Assembly (NCBI RefSeq): GCF_900172325.1
Contig: NZ_FWFR01000002.1
Span: 682,001-746,000, forward strand
DNA length: 64,000 bases
Source: Oceanibacterium hippocampi
Lineage (GTDB): Bacteria > Pseudomonadota > Alphaproteobacteria > Sneathiellales > Sneathiellaceae
Direction of reading: 5' to 3'
The notes beneath the pieces are model-generated. The model was not told where the DNA came from. It saw nothing but the letters and a program-made list of their open reading frames with translations, and did no database searches. Below, one piece after another: positions 16,809-25,152 of this stretch (the first letter of the stretch is position 1; each line of letters opens with the position of its first letter). The translations under genes were made by a program, and so were the position numbers.

Positions 16809-18224
16809 ATGGAGGAACCTCTATTGAGCCTTGACCGAGTCATGTGGGTACCTGACATCTCGACGATCGGCGGACCGCGATATCTTGCCCTGGCGAGCGC
16901 GATCGCGGAATCCATCAACAACGGCGAACTTCCGGCCGGGGCGCAACTGCCGCCGCAACGGGACCTGGCCGAAAAGCTCGGCGTTACCGTCGGGACGGTG
17001 GGGCGCGCCTACATGGTGGCCAAGAAACGCGAGCTGGTCTCGGGCGAAGTCGGCCGCGGCACCTTCGTGCGCGGCCACGCAGGCAAGAGCACATTCGGCA
17101 ATTACATCCCCGAACGCAAACCCGGCATGATCGACCTGGCGTGCTACCGCATTCCCGTCGACGAGATTCCCGAAACGATCTCCGGCGTCATCGCCGATGT
17201 CGCCGATCACACGGTCCTGCTGCCGCTCATCGACTATCCGCCGCCAGCCGGCTACATCACCCACCGGACGGCCGGCGCCACCTGGATCAAGCGCAGCGGC
17301 CTCGACGTGCCGCCCGAACAGGTCATCGCCTGCAACGGCGGACAGCAGGCGATCCTGACGGCGCTCTTTGCCCTTTCCGGCCTTGGCGGTCCGGTCCTCA
17401 CCGAGCAGGTGACCTATTCGGGCTTCAAGTCCCTCGCGGCACTTCAGAACCTCGAACTGGAAGGGGTCGAGATGGATGCCGAGGGCATGATCCCGGAAGC
17501 CCTCGACGAGGCCGCCAAGACATCCGGCGGCATGATCGTCTATATCCAGCCGACGGTTCAGAACCCGACCGGTCATTCGATGTCCGAGAAGCGGCGCGAA
17601 AAGATCGCCGCGGTGGCCCGGGCCAACGATCTCATCCTGATCGAGGACGATGTCGCCGCCGCCGGCCTGACCGATCGCCCCATGCCGATCGCGACCCTTG
17701 CGCCCGAACGGACGATCTACATCACCAGCCTGTCCAAATGCGTCAGCCCGGCCCTTCGCGTGGGCTTCATGGCGGCGCCGCCGAAGCTCGCCGAACAACT
17801 GTCGAACACGCTTCACTCGCTCGCGCTCGCGATGTCGCCTTTGACCCTGGAAGCGGCGTCGCTGCTGATCATGGGGGGCGGCGCCGCGGCCATCGCCGAA
17901 CAGAACACCCGCGAACTGGCGCGCCGCCACGTGATGGCCCGGGAGGAACTGGGCGGCCTGGATCTGCGCAGCCACCCGGCGGCTTTCTTCTCCTGGCTGC
18001 AGTTGCCCGGGCACTGGACGTCGGCGGAATTCGCCGAGACGGCTCAGAAATCCGGCGTTTCGGTCGCGCGCGCCGAACATTTCCATATCGGTTCGACGGA
18101 GCCGCCGCGCGCGGTCAGGATATCCCTGAACCCGCAGGCGAGCGTCAACGTGCTGCTCGACGGTCTGCGCATTCTCCGCCGGATCGCCGAGGAAAAGCCC
18201 AGCCCGCGCCTGGCCGTCATCTGA
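16809..18224 (+). CDS. MocR-type transcriptional regulator (GntR HTH fused to aminotransferase-like domain)
   Basis: A 471-residue regulator. Residues about 25-90 form a GntR winged helix (GELPAGAQLPPQRDLAEKLG), and the rest has the fold-type I aminotransferase layout: NPTG at 252-255, an acidic EDD near 279-281 and TSLSKC with the PLP Lys at 310. The PLP domain of such proteins senses amino compounds or PLP adducts. The ATG has no ribosome binding site, while GGAGGA lies 6 nt before a TTG at 16824, so translation may begin five codons later. It is central in the cluster and the likely controller of the ATTG/CAAT sites (inference). Confidence 0.9.
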   Translation: MEEPLLSLDRVMWVPDISTIGGPRYLALASAIAESINNGELPAGAQLPPQRDLAEKLGVTVGTVGRAYMVAKKRELVSGEVGRGTFVRGHAGKSTFGNYIPERKPGMIDLACYRIPVDEIPETISGVIADVADHTVLLPLIDYPPPAGYITHRTAGATWIKRSGLDVPPEQVIACNGGQQAILTALFALSGLGGPVLTEQVTYSGFKSLAALQNLELEGVEMDAEGMIPEALDEAAKTSGGMIVYIQPTVQNPTGHSMSEKRREKIAAVARANDLILIEDDVAAAGLTDRPMPIATLAPERTIYITSLSKCVSPALRVGFMAAPPKLAEQLSNTLHSLALAMSPLTLEAASLLIMGGGAAAIAEQNTRELARRHVMAREELGGLDLRSHPAAFFSWLQLPGHWTSAEFAETAQKSGVSVARAEHFHIGSTEPPRAVRISLNPQASVNVLLDGLRILRRIAEEKPSPRLAVI

Positions 18225-18296
18225 CGCCACGCGGGACGGGCGGCACCGGCCGTTCGACCGTCGAGGCCGCAACGGATGGCATAACGGTGACGAAAC

Positions 18297-18319
18297 GGGC
18301 GCCGTGCGCGACGGCGCCC
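18297..18319. terminator. Hairpin between convergent MocR and thiolase genes
   Basis: Perfect 9-bp arms GGGCGCCGT (18297-18305) and ACGGCGCCC (18311-18319) around a GCGCG loop, in the 114-nt gap between two convergent stops. The stem is strong but lacks a T-run. It is a likely bidirectional transcription stop. Confidence 0.6.
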
Positions 18320-18338
18320 CGTTCCGTCTGTCCGCGGA

Positions 18339-19541
18339 CTAGACGCCCATCCGGCCGATGATCGCGACCGAGCAGACATTCTGGTGCGGCGCACCGCCCA
18401 GATTGTGTGTCAGGCCCAGTTTCGGGCTCTCGACCTGGCGCTGATCGGCCCGCCCGAGCATCTGCAGATAGAGCTCGTAGACCATGCGCAGGCCGGAAGA
18501 CCCGATCGGGTGTCCGAAACATTTCAGGCCGCCGTCGATCTGGCAGGGCAGGTCGCCGTCGGAATCATAGAAGCCGTCGAGCACGTCCTTCACGGCACCG
18601 CCCTCGGGCGACAGGTAGAGGTCTTCCATGGTGACCAGTTCGGTCACCGAGAAGCAGTCATGCACCTCCGCGAGATCGATCTCCTTCCGGGGATTGCGGA
18701 TGCCCGCCTCCTCGTAAGCCCGCTTGCTCGCGATCCGTGCCGTCATGAAATGGCTGCCGTCCCAGGAATTGTGGCCGGCCTCGGTACCGTTCGAAACCGA
18801 GAGCTGCAGCGCCTTGACGGTGATCATGTCCTTCTTGCCGAGCGCCTTGGCGATCTCGGGCGTGGTGACGATGGCGCAGGCGGCGCCATCGCTGACGCCG
18901 CAGCAATCGAAGATGCCGAGAGGCTCGGCAACCGTCGGCGCGCGCAGCACCTGTTCCTCGGTGATCTTGTTGCGAAGATGGGCCTTCGGGTTCTTGGCCC
19001 CGTTGGCGTGGCTTTTCACCGAGATGTGCGCCATCGCCCGCTTGAGCTCGGCCGGGTCGATGCCGTGCTTGGTGCTGTAGGCGGTCGCGAGCTGGGCGAA
19101 GGAGCCCGGCGCCGAGTAGTTCGCCCACCACATCGAGTTGAGCGTGCCCCGGCTGCGCTGCGGCAGGCCGCCGTAACCGGTATCCTTGAGCTTCTCCACG
19201 CCAAGCGCCAGGGCGATATCGCAGGCGCCCGAGGCAACGGCATAGACCGCGCCGCGCAGCGCTTCGGATCCGCTGGCGCAGAAATTCTCGACCCGGGTCA
19301 CCGGGATGAACGGCAATCGCAGGGCGACGGAAAGCGGGATGCCGCCCTTGCCGACATGGATCTCCTCGATGGCCGTCGCCAGCCATGCCGCCTGGATCTC
19401 CTTGTAGTCGATCCCGGCATCGGCGATGCATTCCTCGAAGGCCTCGACCATGAGGTCTTCCGAGTCGCAATCCCAGCGCTCGCCGAATTTCGAGCAGCCC
19501 ATGCCGATGATTGCGACTTTGTCCTTGATACCGCTAGCCAT
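18339..19541 (-). CDS. Thiolase-family protein (archaeal/SCPx type) paired with an HMG-CoA-synthase-like/DUF35 protein
   Basis: A 400-residue thiolase-fold protein. The nucleophile motif VENFCASGSEA places Cys at 88; His residues lie in HDCFSVTE (294) and CFGHPIG (344). The second active-site Cys motif of classical thiolases (CIGGGMG) is absent and the C terminus reads GGAPHQNVCSVAI, as in archaeal and SCPx-type thiolases. Its start overlaps the stop of the upstream 488-residue gene by 8 bp. In archaea a thiolase, an HMG-CoA synthase and a DUF35 protein form one complex that channels acyl-CoA; the same three parts meet here. It could cleave or form a 3-ketoacyl-CoA, or act as an aldolase like the steroid Ltp2 proteins. 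Confidence 0.88.
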   Translation of the reverse strand: MASGIKDKVAIIGMGCSKFGERWDCDSEDLMVEAFEECIADAGIDYKEIQAAWLATAIEEIHVGKGGIPLSVALRLPFIPVTRVENFCASGSEALRGAVYAVASGACDIALALGVEKLKDTGYGGLPQRSRGTLNSMWWANYSAPGSFAQLATAYSTKHGIDPAELKRAMAHISVKSHANGAKNPKAHLRNKITEEQVLRAPTVAEPLGIFDCCGVSDGAACAIVTTPEIAKALGKKDMITVKALQLSVSNGTEAGHNSWDGSHFMTARIASKRAYEEAGIRNPRKEIDLAEVHDCFSVTELVTMEDLYLSPEGGAVKDVLDGFYDSDGDLPCQIDGGLKCFGHPIGSSGLRMVYELYLQMLGRADQRQVESPKLGLTHNLGGAPHQNVCSVAIIGRMGV

Positions 19542-21000
19542 CGATCGCCCCCTCGCCCGCCTGCACTGGCGCGGCTTTCCAGAAATAGCGCCGGAACCCG
19601 CGCTGATTGTCGAAGTCCTTGATCCGGAACATCATGCGGACGTCCTGTCCGACCGCGACGCCTCCGACATCGGCGTCCGTGAAATTCGCGAGAAACCGGC
19701 CGCCACCGTCGAACTGGATCATGCCGTAGTGAAGCGGCGGATCCGGGCAATAGGTCAGGTGGTCCGCCGACCAGGTCATGATCTTTGCCGGCACATCCGC
19801 GAAGCGGAACGGCTTCTGCGTGTTCGTCTTGTTGCAGTTCGGGTTGACGCAAACGCGCGAGCGCGGGAACTGGTGCGTGCCGCAGGCATCGCACTCGCCG
19901 CCGACGAGGCCGAACAGCATGTCCCGGCGCCGGTAGAGCTGGGTCAGCGCCGTCTGGTTGTCCAGTTCGGCACGCATCCCCTTTTCCCGGTCGACCAGTT
20001 CGTTGAACGACATGAACTTGTTGTAGTTCGTCTCTTCCCGCCGCCGCGCCAGATAGCCGGTAACGCCGTTTGCCGGCTTGCGGTCGGCGATCCGTTCGGT
20101 GGCCCGGAAGACCAGGACGTCGCAGCCCTGCCCGAACGAAGCGACGACCAGCACCTGGCCGGGCGCGGCATCCTCGAGCGCGCGCGACAGCAGCACGAGC
20201 GGATGGGCACAGCCGGTCATGCCGACGGCGCCGTCAAGCGGGTCCGCGAGCTTCTCCGGGGCGATCCCGGTCATCTGCGCGATCTTCTCGGGCACCCGTT
20301 TCAGTGTCGCGGGCGCGATCAGGACATCGACCGCGCCACCGTCGATCCCGGCCTTCTCCAGCGCCGCCGAGATCGCCCGCGGCATGATCTTCAGATAGCC
20401 CTCGTCGCGGATCCAGCGCTCTTCCCAGTTGTAGTCGAAGTCCCTGTTCTGTCCCCGATAGTGATCGACGAAGTCGACCGACGTGGAATGACGCGCCAGG
20501 AGCTCGGCAACAACGTCGTCAGTGCCGACCGTGAAGGCCGCGGCGCCGTCCCCGAAGATCATCTCCTGCTGGGCCGCGGCCCGCGTGCGCCGGGTTTCGC
20601 TCGCGACGACAAGGATGTTCCCGGTCGTTCCGCCGGCATCGAGCGCGGCGACCAGCGCGGCTGTTCCCGCCCGTTGCGACGAGGTGATGTCGATCGTCGA
20701 AAGATCCTCGTCCAGGTCGAGCGCCGCGGCGACGATCCCCGCGTTCTGGCGATCCGCGAAGGGCAGCGTGGTCGAGCCGAGGTAGATCGCGGCGAGCGGC
20801 CCGCCGCTCTCGCACGACAGGCAGTCGCGGGCGGCCTCGACCGCGAGCGTCACGGCGTCCTCGTCCCAGTTGCAGATGCTGCGCTCGCCCTTGGCAAGCC
20901 CGCGCAGTCCCGGCTGTATCCAGCCGTTGGCCTCTGCGATGCTTTTCCGCGACAAGCGCAGTCGCGGGATATAGCCGCCGAAGGCTGTCAGTCCGATCAT
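19534..21000 (-). CDS. HMG-CoA synthase-like domain fused to DUF35 zinc-ribbon/OB-fold; catalytic Cys replaced by Gln
   Basis: A 488-residue fusion. Residues 1-305 have the KAS III/HMG-CoA synthase fold, closest in pattern to archaeal synthases. The nucleophile segment normally reads ACKAGTAA; here it is SSQRAGTAA, so Gln109 stands where Cys acts, and the catalytic Glu of GSES is Thr (GSTT, 75-78). Residues 365-475 form a DUF35 module with a Cys4 zinc ribbon (C370, C373, C384, C389) and an OB-fold that binds CoA esters. The start chosen is ATG 21000, with GAGGGA 5-6 nt upstream; ATG 21012 is also possible. It is translationally coupled to the thiolase. It may be a scaffold or a decarboxylase-like variant; true HMG-CoA synthesis is unlikely. 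Confidence 0.87.
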   Translation of the reverse strand: MIGLTAFGGYIPRLRLSRKSIAEANGWIQPGLRGLAKGERSICNWDEDAVTLAVEAARDCLSCESGGPLAAIYLGSTTLPFADRQNAGIVAAALDLDEDLSTIDITSSQRAGTAALVAALDAGGTTGNILVVASETRRTRAAAQQEMIFGDGAAAFTVGTDDVVAELLARHSTSVDFVDHYRGQNRDFDYNWEERWIRDEGYLKIMPRAISAALEKAGIDGGAVDVLIAPATLKRVPEKIAQMTGIAPEKLADPLDGAVGMTGCAHPLVLLSRALEDAAPGQVLVVASFGQGCDVLVFRATERIADRKPANGVTGYLARRREETNYNKFMSFNELVDREKGMRAELDNQTALTQLYRRRDMLFGLVGGECDACGTHQFPRSRVCVNPNCNKTNTQKPFRFADVPAKIMTWSADHLTYCPDPPLHYGMIQFDGGGRFLANFTDADVGGVAVGQDVRMMFRIKDFDNQRGFRRYFWKAAPVQAGEGAIDG

Positions 21001-21122
21001 AGCTTCCCTCATGCCCCTTCCGGCCCGACGTCCGCGAAGACCCAGGCGGCAGCAGCCGCCGAATGGGTCTGCCCTGCACGCCGCAACCGGGTCAAACTGT
21101 CAGGTCCGACCTTTGCATCGAT

Positions 21123-21157
21123 ATTGTGCCCATTGCAAGTCAAACAATGGGAACAAT
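21123..21157. promoter_or_regulatory. Long inverted-repeat operator candidate
   Basis: ATTGTGCCCATTG (21123-21135) and CAATGGGAACAAT (21145-21157) form 13-bp arms with a single mismatch and a 9-nt spacer. It lies about 120 nt upstream of the HMG-CoA-synthase-like gene, in a 199-nt gap after the MaoC_N gene. It is the clearest operator-like structure of the cluster. Confidence 0.6.
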
Positions 21158-21199
21158 TTTCCGATCCGTCCGGCCCCGAAGCGCCGGCGACGGACCGCG

Positions 21200-21661
21200 T
21201 CATTTCTTCAGTTCGTTGCCCGCCTCACGATAGACGGTGCTCCGCGCGATGGAGAAGACATGCTTGCCGTCGGCATCCTCGCCACGGATCTCCTGGTGCA
21301 GGATCTCCATCCGGCCCGACTTGCCCGACTTTTCCTGGACATCGCGGAAGATCACCCGGCAGGTCAGCACATCGCCGGCCACGACCGGGCGCGAATAGGT
21401 GAAATGCTGCTCGCCGGCCAGGATCCGCCGGCGGTCGAGATCGCGCGTCCAGACCGGTTCCTCGGGCGGATAGAAGGTAACCGGGAAGGTCGGCGGCGCG
21501 ATGATCCCGGCGTAACCCTGCGCCTGTGCGGCCGCAGCGTCGCGGTATACCGGGTTCGGATCGCCGATCGCCTCGGCAAACTTGCGGATCGCCCCCTTCT
21601 CCACCTCGACCGTGTAGGGGCCGAATTCCGAACCGATAAGCGAACGGTCGATCTCAGTCAT
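21200..21661 (-). CDS. MaoC_N/FAS1-type dehydratase domain protein (HadA-like)
   Basis: A 153-residue hot-dog protein. The pattern IGSEFGPYTVEVEKGAIRKFAEAIGD then NPVYRD and IAPPTFPVTF is that of the MaoC N-terminal dehydratase family (HadA-type). These subunits usually need a second hot-dog partner carrying the catalytic Asp/His; the MaoC protein at 6282-6719 could supply it (inference). It starts 9 nt after the acyl-CoA dehydrogenase gene and is co-transcribed with it. Confidence 0.87.
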   Translation of the reverse strand: MTEIDRSLIGSEFGPYTVEVEKGAIRKFAEAIGDPNPVYRDAAAAQAQGYAGIIAPPTFPVTFYPPEEPVWTRDLDRRRILAGEQHFTYSRPVVAGDVLTCRVIFRDVQEKSGKSGRMEILHQEIRGEDADGKHVFSIARSTVYREAGNELKK

Positions 21662-21670
21662 GACGCACGC

Positions 21671-22825
21671 TCAATCCTTCTTCCACTGGCTGATCTTTCG
21701 ATCGAGGATCCGCGCCGCGATCATGTTCTTGTGAATCTGCATGGTGCCGCCGTAAATCGAGCCGCCGCGGACCTCGGCGTAGCGGTGCGCCAGCGGATAT
21801 TCCTTGGTGTAGCCGTTCGCCCCGAGGATCTGGATCGCGTCGTCGCAGATCTCCTTGGCCGCCTTCGCGACGAAGACCTTGGCGATCGAGGTTTCGAGCG
21901 CTTCCGGCAGCCCGGTCGCCTGGGCCGTCGCGGCGGCCCGGTAAGTCAGCAACTGCGCCGCGTCGAGCTTGACCCGCATGTCCGCGAGCATCCACTGGAT
22001 GCCCTGGAAATCGCAGATCTCCCGGTTGAACTGACGCCGCTGTTGGGAATAGTCGAGGGCATATTCGTATGACGCCTGTGCCGAACCCAGCATGCGGGAG
22101 ATGCTGCCGAGCCGCTCGGCGTTATAGACGCTGATCAGTTTCCCGAAGGCATTGCCGTCGAGCAGGATGTTCGATTTCGGCACCCGGCAATCGTCGAAAT
22201 AGAGCTCGAACAGCAGTTCGTCCGCCATGTTGACGGTGCCCTTCGAATGCTGGAAGCCCGGCGCGTCGTGCGGCACGATCACGGCGCCGATGTCGGACGC
22301 CCGCCCGGTCGTGCCGAAGCGGCAATAGAGCACCGTGTAGTCGTTGACGTTGACGGCGCTGACGAACTGCTTCGAGCCGTTGATGACGACCTCGTCACCG
22401 ACGATTTCCGCGCGTGTCCGCATGGCGGTCGCCGCCGAGCCCGCCTCCGGCTCGGTCATGCCGATGGAAATGCCGATCTCGCCCGAACAGATGCCGCGAA
22501 TGTATTTCTCGCGCTGCTCCGCCGTGCCGTAGGCCTCGATCGCGCCGCAGGCGCCGGTCGAGGTGCGGTGCGCCAGGCCGCCACAAAGCGGCGAGCAGGC
22601 ATGCAGCGCCTGGATCACCAGCAGGGTGTCAAGGAGCGGCAGCCCGACGCCGCCAAGCTCCGCCGGCATGTTGAGACCGAGGAGGCCCTGCTCGGCCATG
22701 ACCCGCCGCAGCGCCCGGACGCCCTCGACGCTGCCATCCGCGGCATAGGGTTCGAGCACGCGGCGATAGGCCTCACGCGCGGCCTCCACGAGCTCACGCT
22801 GACGATCGGTTAACGCGAAATCCAC
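21671..22825 (-). CDS. Acyl-CoA dehydrogenase
   Basis: A 384-residue FAD-dependent dehydrogenase. TEPEAGSAATAMRTRAE and INGSKQFVS are typical middle-domain motifs, and GANGYTKEYPLAHRYAEVRG is the usual C-terminal block. The classical catalytic Glu in IYEGT is replaced by Gly (SIYGGTMQI). A Glu in NAERLGSISRM sits where isovaleryl-CoA dehydrogenase-type enzymes place their base, so activity is still expected, perhaps on a branched or cyclic acyl-CoA. It is divergent from the flavin reductase gene across an AT-rich promoter region. Confidence 0.91.
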   Translation of the reverse strand: MDFALTDRQRELVEAAREAYRRVLEPYAADGSVEGVRALRRVMAEQGLLGLNMPAELGGVGLPLLDTLLVIQALHACSPLCGGLAHRTSTGACGAIEAYGTAEQREKYIRGICSGEIGISIGMTEPEAGSAATAMRTRAEIVGDEVVINGSKQFVSAVNVNDYTVLYCRFGTTGRASDIGAVIVPHDAPGFQHSKGTVNMADELLFELYFDDCRVPKSNILLDGNAFGKLISVYNAERLGSISRMLGSAQASYEYALDYSQQRRQFNREICDFQGIQWMLADMRVKLDAAQLLTYRAAATAQATGLPEALETSIAKVFVAKAAKEICDDAIQILGANGYTKEYPLAHRYAEVRGGSIYGGTMQIHKNMIAARILDRKISQWKKD

Positions 22826-22898
22826 GCTGCCTCCTGATGTCCGGCGGCCCGCCGCACGGTTCGATCTGACACAAAAGCAATCACAACATTGTACCTAT

Positions 22899-22925
22899 CA
22901 ATAACGCCCAATTTGGCATTTATTG
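22899..22925. promoter_or_regulatory. Operator candidate in ACAD/flavin reductase divergent promoter
   Basis: CAATAACGCC (22899-22908) and GGCATTTATTG (22915-22925) are inverted arms around CAATTT, with one extra base in the right arm. They lie in the AT-rich part of the 196-nt divergent region, which also has ACATTGT and TTGCGATAC elements. A shared site would control both transcripts. Confidence 0.5.
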
Positions 22926-23021
22926 TCAATACAAGTTGCGATACATTTTGGTCCATCAACGGTCGTCATCGGCTCCGTGATCGCATGACGGGCGACGACA
23001 TCAATCAGAAAGTGGTGCCCG

Positions 23022-23537
23022 GTGACGGATGTATCCGCGGAAGACTTCAAGATGGGAATGCGGCAGCTCGCGGCCGCGGTGAACGTCATTTCCGTGATGG
23101 CGGACGGCTCGCCGCACGGCATGCTGGCGACAGCGGTCTGCTCCGTATGCGCCGCACCGCCGACGCTGCTCATCTGCGTCAACCAGAGCGCCTCGATGCA
23201 TCGGGCGATCCGGGAGCGCGGGCATTTCGGTGTCAGCGTTCTCGCCGAGCACCAGTTCGAAACCGCCCATCATTTCATGTCGAAGGTCGCGAGCGAGCGC
23301 TTCACGACCTGCGACTGGGACACGCTCGCGACCGGCGCACCGGCGCTTGCCGGTGCCCTGGTGAATTTCGACTGCGAGGTCGAATCCGAGGTGAATGTCG
23401 GAACGCATACCATCTATTTCGGCCGCGTCGTGGCGCTCCGCCGCGCGGAGAACGGCCCGCCACTGCTTTATCACGACGGCAACTACGCGGCGCTCGGCCA
23501 GACGCCGCTGCCGGGCATGGCCGCGAAACAATGCTGA
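23022..23537 (+). CDS. Flavin reductase-like domain protein (two-component monooxygenase reductase)
   Basis: A 171-residue protein of the flavin reductase (HpaC/HsaB-like) family: MRQLAAAVNVISVMADG, HGMLATAVCSVCAAPPTLLICVN and a conserved GTHTIYFGRVVAL near the C terminus. It supplies reduced FMN or FAD to an oxygenase. The best partner is the group D-type protein at 6734-7897. The GTG at 23022 is chosen; an ATG ten codons later (23052) is possible. It is first of three plus-strand genes and precedes the KsdD-like flavoprotein by 28 nt. Confidence 0.88.
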   Translation: MTDVSAEDFKMGMRQLAAAVNVISVMADGSPHGMLATAVCSVCAAPPTLLICVNQSASMHRAIRERGHFGVSVLAEHQFETAHHFMSKVASERFTTCDWDTLATGAPALAGALVNFDCEVESEVNVGTHTIYFGRVVALRRAENGPPLLYHDGNYAALGQTPLPGMAAKQC

Positions 23538-23565
23538 TCGGCGCCGATCGCGGAAGTCCGGCGCC

Positions 23566-25152
23566 ATGAGGCTGTCGCAGATCGAGCGCTGGGACCTCGA
23601 AACCGGGGTCCTGGTCATCGGCTTTGGCGCGGCGGGCGGGGTCGCGGCGATCGAGGCGCACGACCACGGCTCCGAGGTCATGGTGCTCGAGAAAATGGCC
23701 TTTCCGGGCGGGCTGTCGGCGGTCTCCGCCGGCGGCATCCGGGTCTCGGACAATGCCGACGAGGCATTCCGCTATCTGCGGGCGATCTGCGAGGATCGCA
23801 CCCCGGAGGACATGCTCCGCGTGCTCGCCGACGGCATGGTCGAGGTGCCGGACTACCTGCGCCGTCTCGCCGCGCTCAACGGGGCCACGATCAAGGTCAC
23901 GCCGGCGCTCGGCAACTATCCCCTGCCCGGCTGCGAATCGCTCGCCTATTGCGAGGTTTCCGTCGTTCCAGAACTCGAGAACGGCGACCGCTACCACGCG
24001 ACGCACGCGACCAAGAACGGCGGCCGGCTCTTCAAGCTGCTGGAGGACAATGTCGAGAGCCGCGGCATTCCCGTCCACTACCGCACGGCGGCGAAGGAAC
24101 TGATCGTCGACGGCGACGGCGCGGTCCGCGGCGTGGTCGCGGAATCGGACGGCCGGATGCTGAATATCCGGGCCGCCCGGGCGGTAATCCTGACCTGTGG
24201 CGGCTTCGAGAACGACGACGAGATGAAGCGGCAGTATCTCCAGGCGAAGCCGGTCCTGACCGGTTCGTTCGCCGGGAATACCGGTGACGGGATCCGCATG
24301 GCCCAGGCGGCCGGCGCCGACCTCTGGCACATGTGGCATTACCACGGCCCCTACGGCATGAAGGATCCGACCGGCGAGTTCCCCTTCGCGCTGTATCTGA
24401 AGGCGGTGCCGATGTGGACGCCCGGCTATCCCGACAGCGTCTCCGACCTCGGCATCGTCGACAACAAGGGCAAGCCGCTGTCGCAGAAGGCGCTCGCCAG
24501 GATGGCGTGGATCGTTGTGGACCAGGACGGCCGGCGCTTCATGGACGAATACCCGCCCTATCCGGGCGACATGGGCGTCCGTCCGTTCGATGCCTACGAT
24601 TCGAAGCGCCAGAAGTTCCCCCGCATTCCCGCCCACATGATCTTCGACGAGAACGGGCGGAAGATGTACGCCATGGGCCGCACGGCTTACAACGATCCGG
24701 ACGCGCATTTCGACTGGAGCGCCGACAACCTCGAGGAAGTCGCGCGCGGCATCTTCGAGAAGGCGGACAGCCTCGAGGAACTCGCCAACCTCATGAACGT
24801 CGACCCCGGGACACTGGCGAAGACGATCGAGGACTGGAACGCCCATGTCGCCGCCGGCTTCGACCCGGATCACGGGCGGCAGCCCGACACGATGGTCCCG
24901 ATCGACACGCCGCCCTACTATTTCGGTCGTGTCTACCCGGTGGTGATCAATACCCAGGGCGGCCCCCGGCACAATGTGCGCCAGGAAATCGTCAACCCCT
25001 TCGGCCAGCCGATCCCGCGCCTCTATGCGGCCGGCGAACTGGGCAGCGTTTTCGGGCATCTCTATGTGAGCGGCGGCAATCTCGCCGAATGCGTCGTCGG
25101 CGGCTGGATCGCCGGGCGCGAAGCCAGCGCCCTCGAGGCTTGGGAGACGTAA
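23566..25152 (+). CDS. FAD-dependent oxidoreductase, fumarate reductase/3-ketosteroid dehydrogenase-like
   Basis: A 528-residue FAD_binding_2 protein. The dinucleotide motif VLVIGFGAAGGVAAIEA and an LEKMAFPGG stretch mark the FAD domain; QGGPRHN and LYAAGELGSVFGHLYVSGGN form the C-terminal FAD block. Relatives introduce or reduce C=C bonds next to a carbonyl (KsdD, urocanate or fumarate reductases). It starts at ATG 23566; frames further upstream lie in the flavin reductase gene. Its stop is immediately followed by the enoyl-CoA hydratase start, showing tight coupling. A ring-desaturating role fits the cluster but is inferred. Confidence 0.88.
   Translation: MRLSQIERWDLETGVLVIGFGAAGGVAAIEAHDHGSEVMVLEKMAFPGGLSAVSAGGIRVSDNADEAFRYLRAICEDRTPEDMLRVLADGMVEVPDYLRRLAALNGATIKVTPALGNYPLPGCESLAYCEVSVVPELENGDRYHATHATKNGGRLFKLLEDNVESRGIPVHYRTAAKELIVDGDGAVRGVVAESDGRMLNIRAARAVILTCGGFENDDEMKRQYLQAKPVLTGSFAGNTGDGIRMAQAAGADLWHMWHYHGPYGMKDPTGEFPFALYLKAVPMWTPGYPDSVSDLGIVDNKGKPLSQKALARMAWIVVDQDGRRFMDEYPPYPGDMGVRPFDAYDSKRQKFPRIPAHMIFDENGRKMYAMGRTAYNDPDAHFDWSADNLEEVARGIFEKADSLEELANLMNVDPGTLAKTIEDWNAHVAAGFDPDHGRQPDTMVPIDTPPYYFGRVYPVVINTQGGPRHNVRQEIVNPFGQPIPRLYAAGELGSVFGHLYVSGGNLAECVVGGWIAGREASALEAWET

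Noticed and set aside
23566-25152. True 3-ketosteroid dehydrogenase and hence a steroid pathway
   Set aside because: KsdD-like motifs occur in many FAD_binding_2 proteins, and the cluster lacks ring A/B genes of steroid degradation (meta-cleavage dioxygenase, 9-alpha-hydroxylase).
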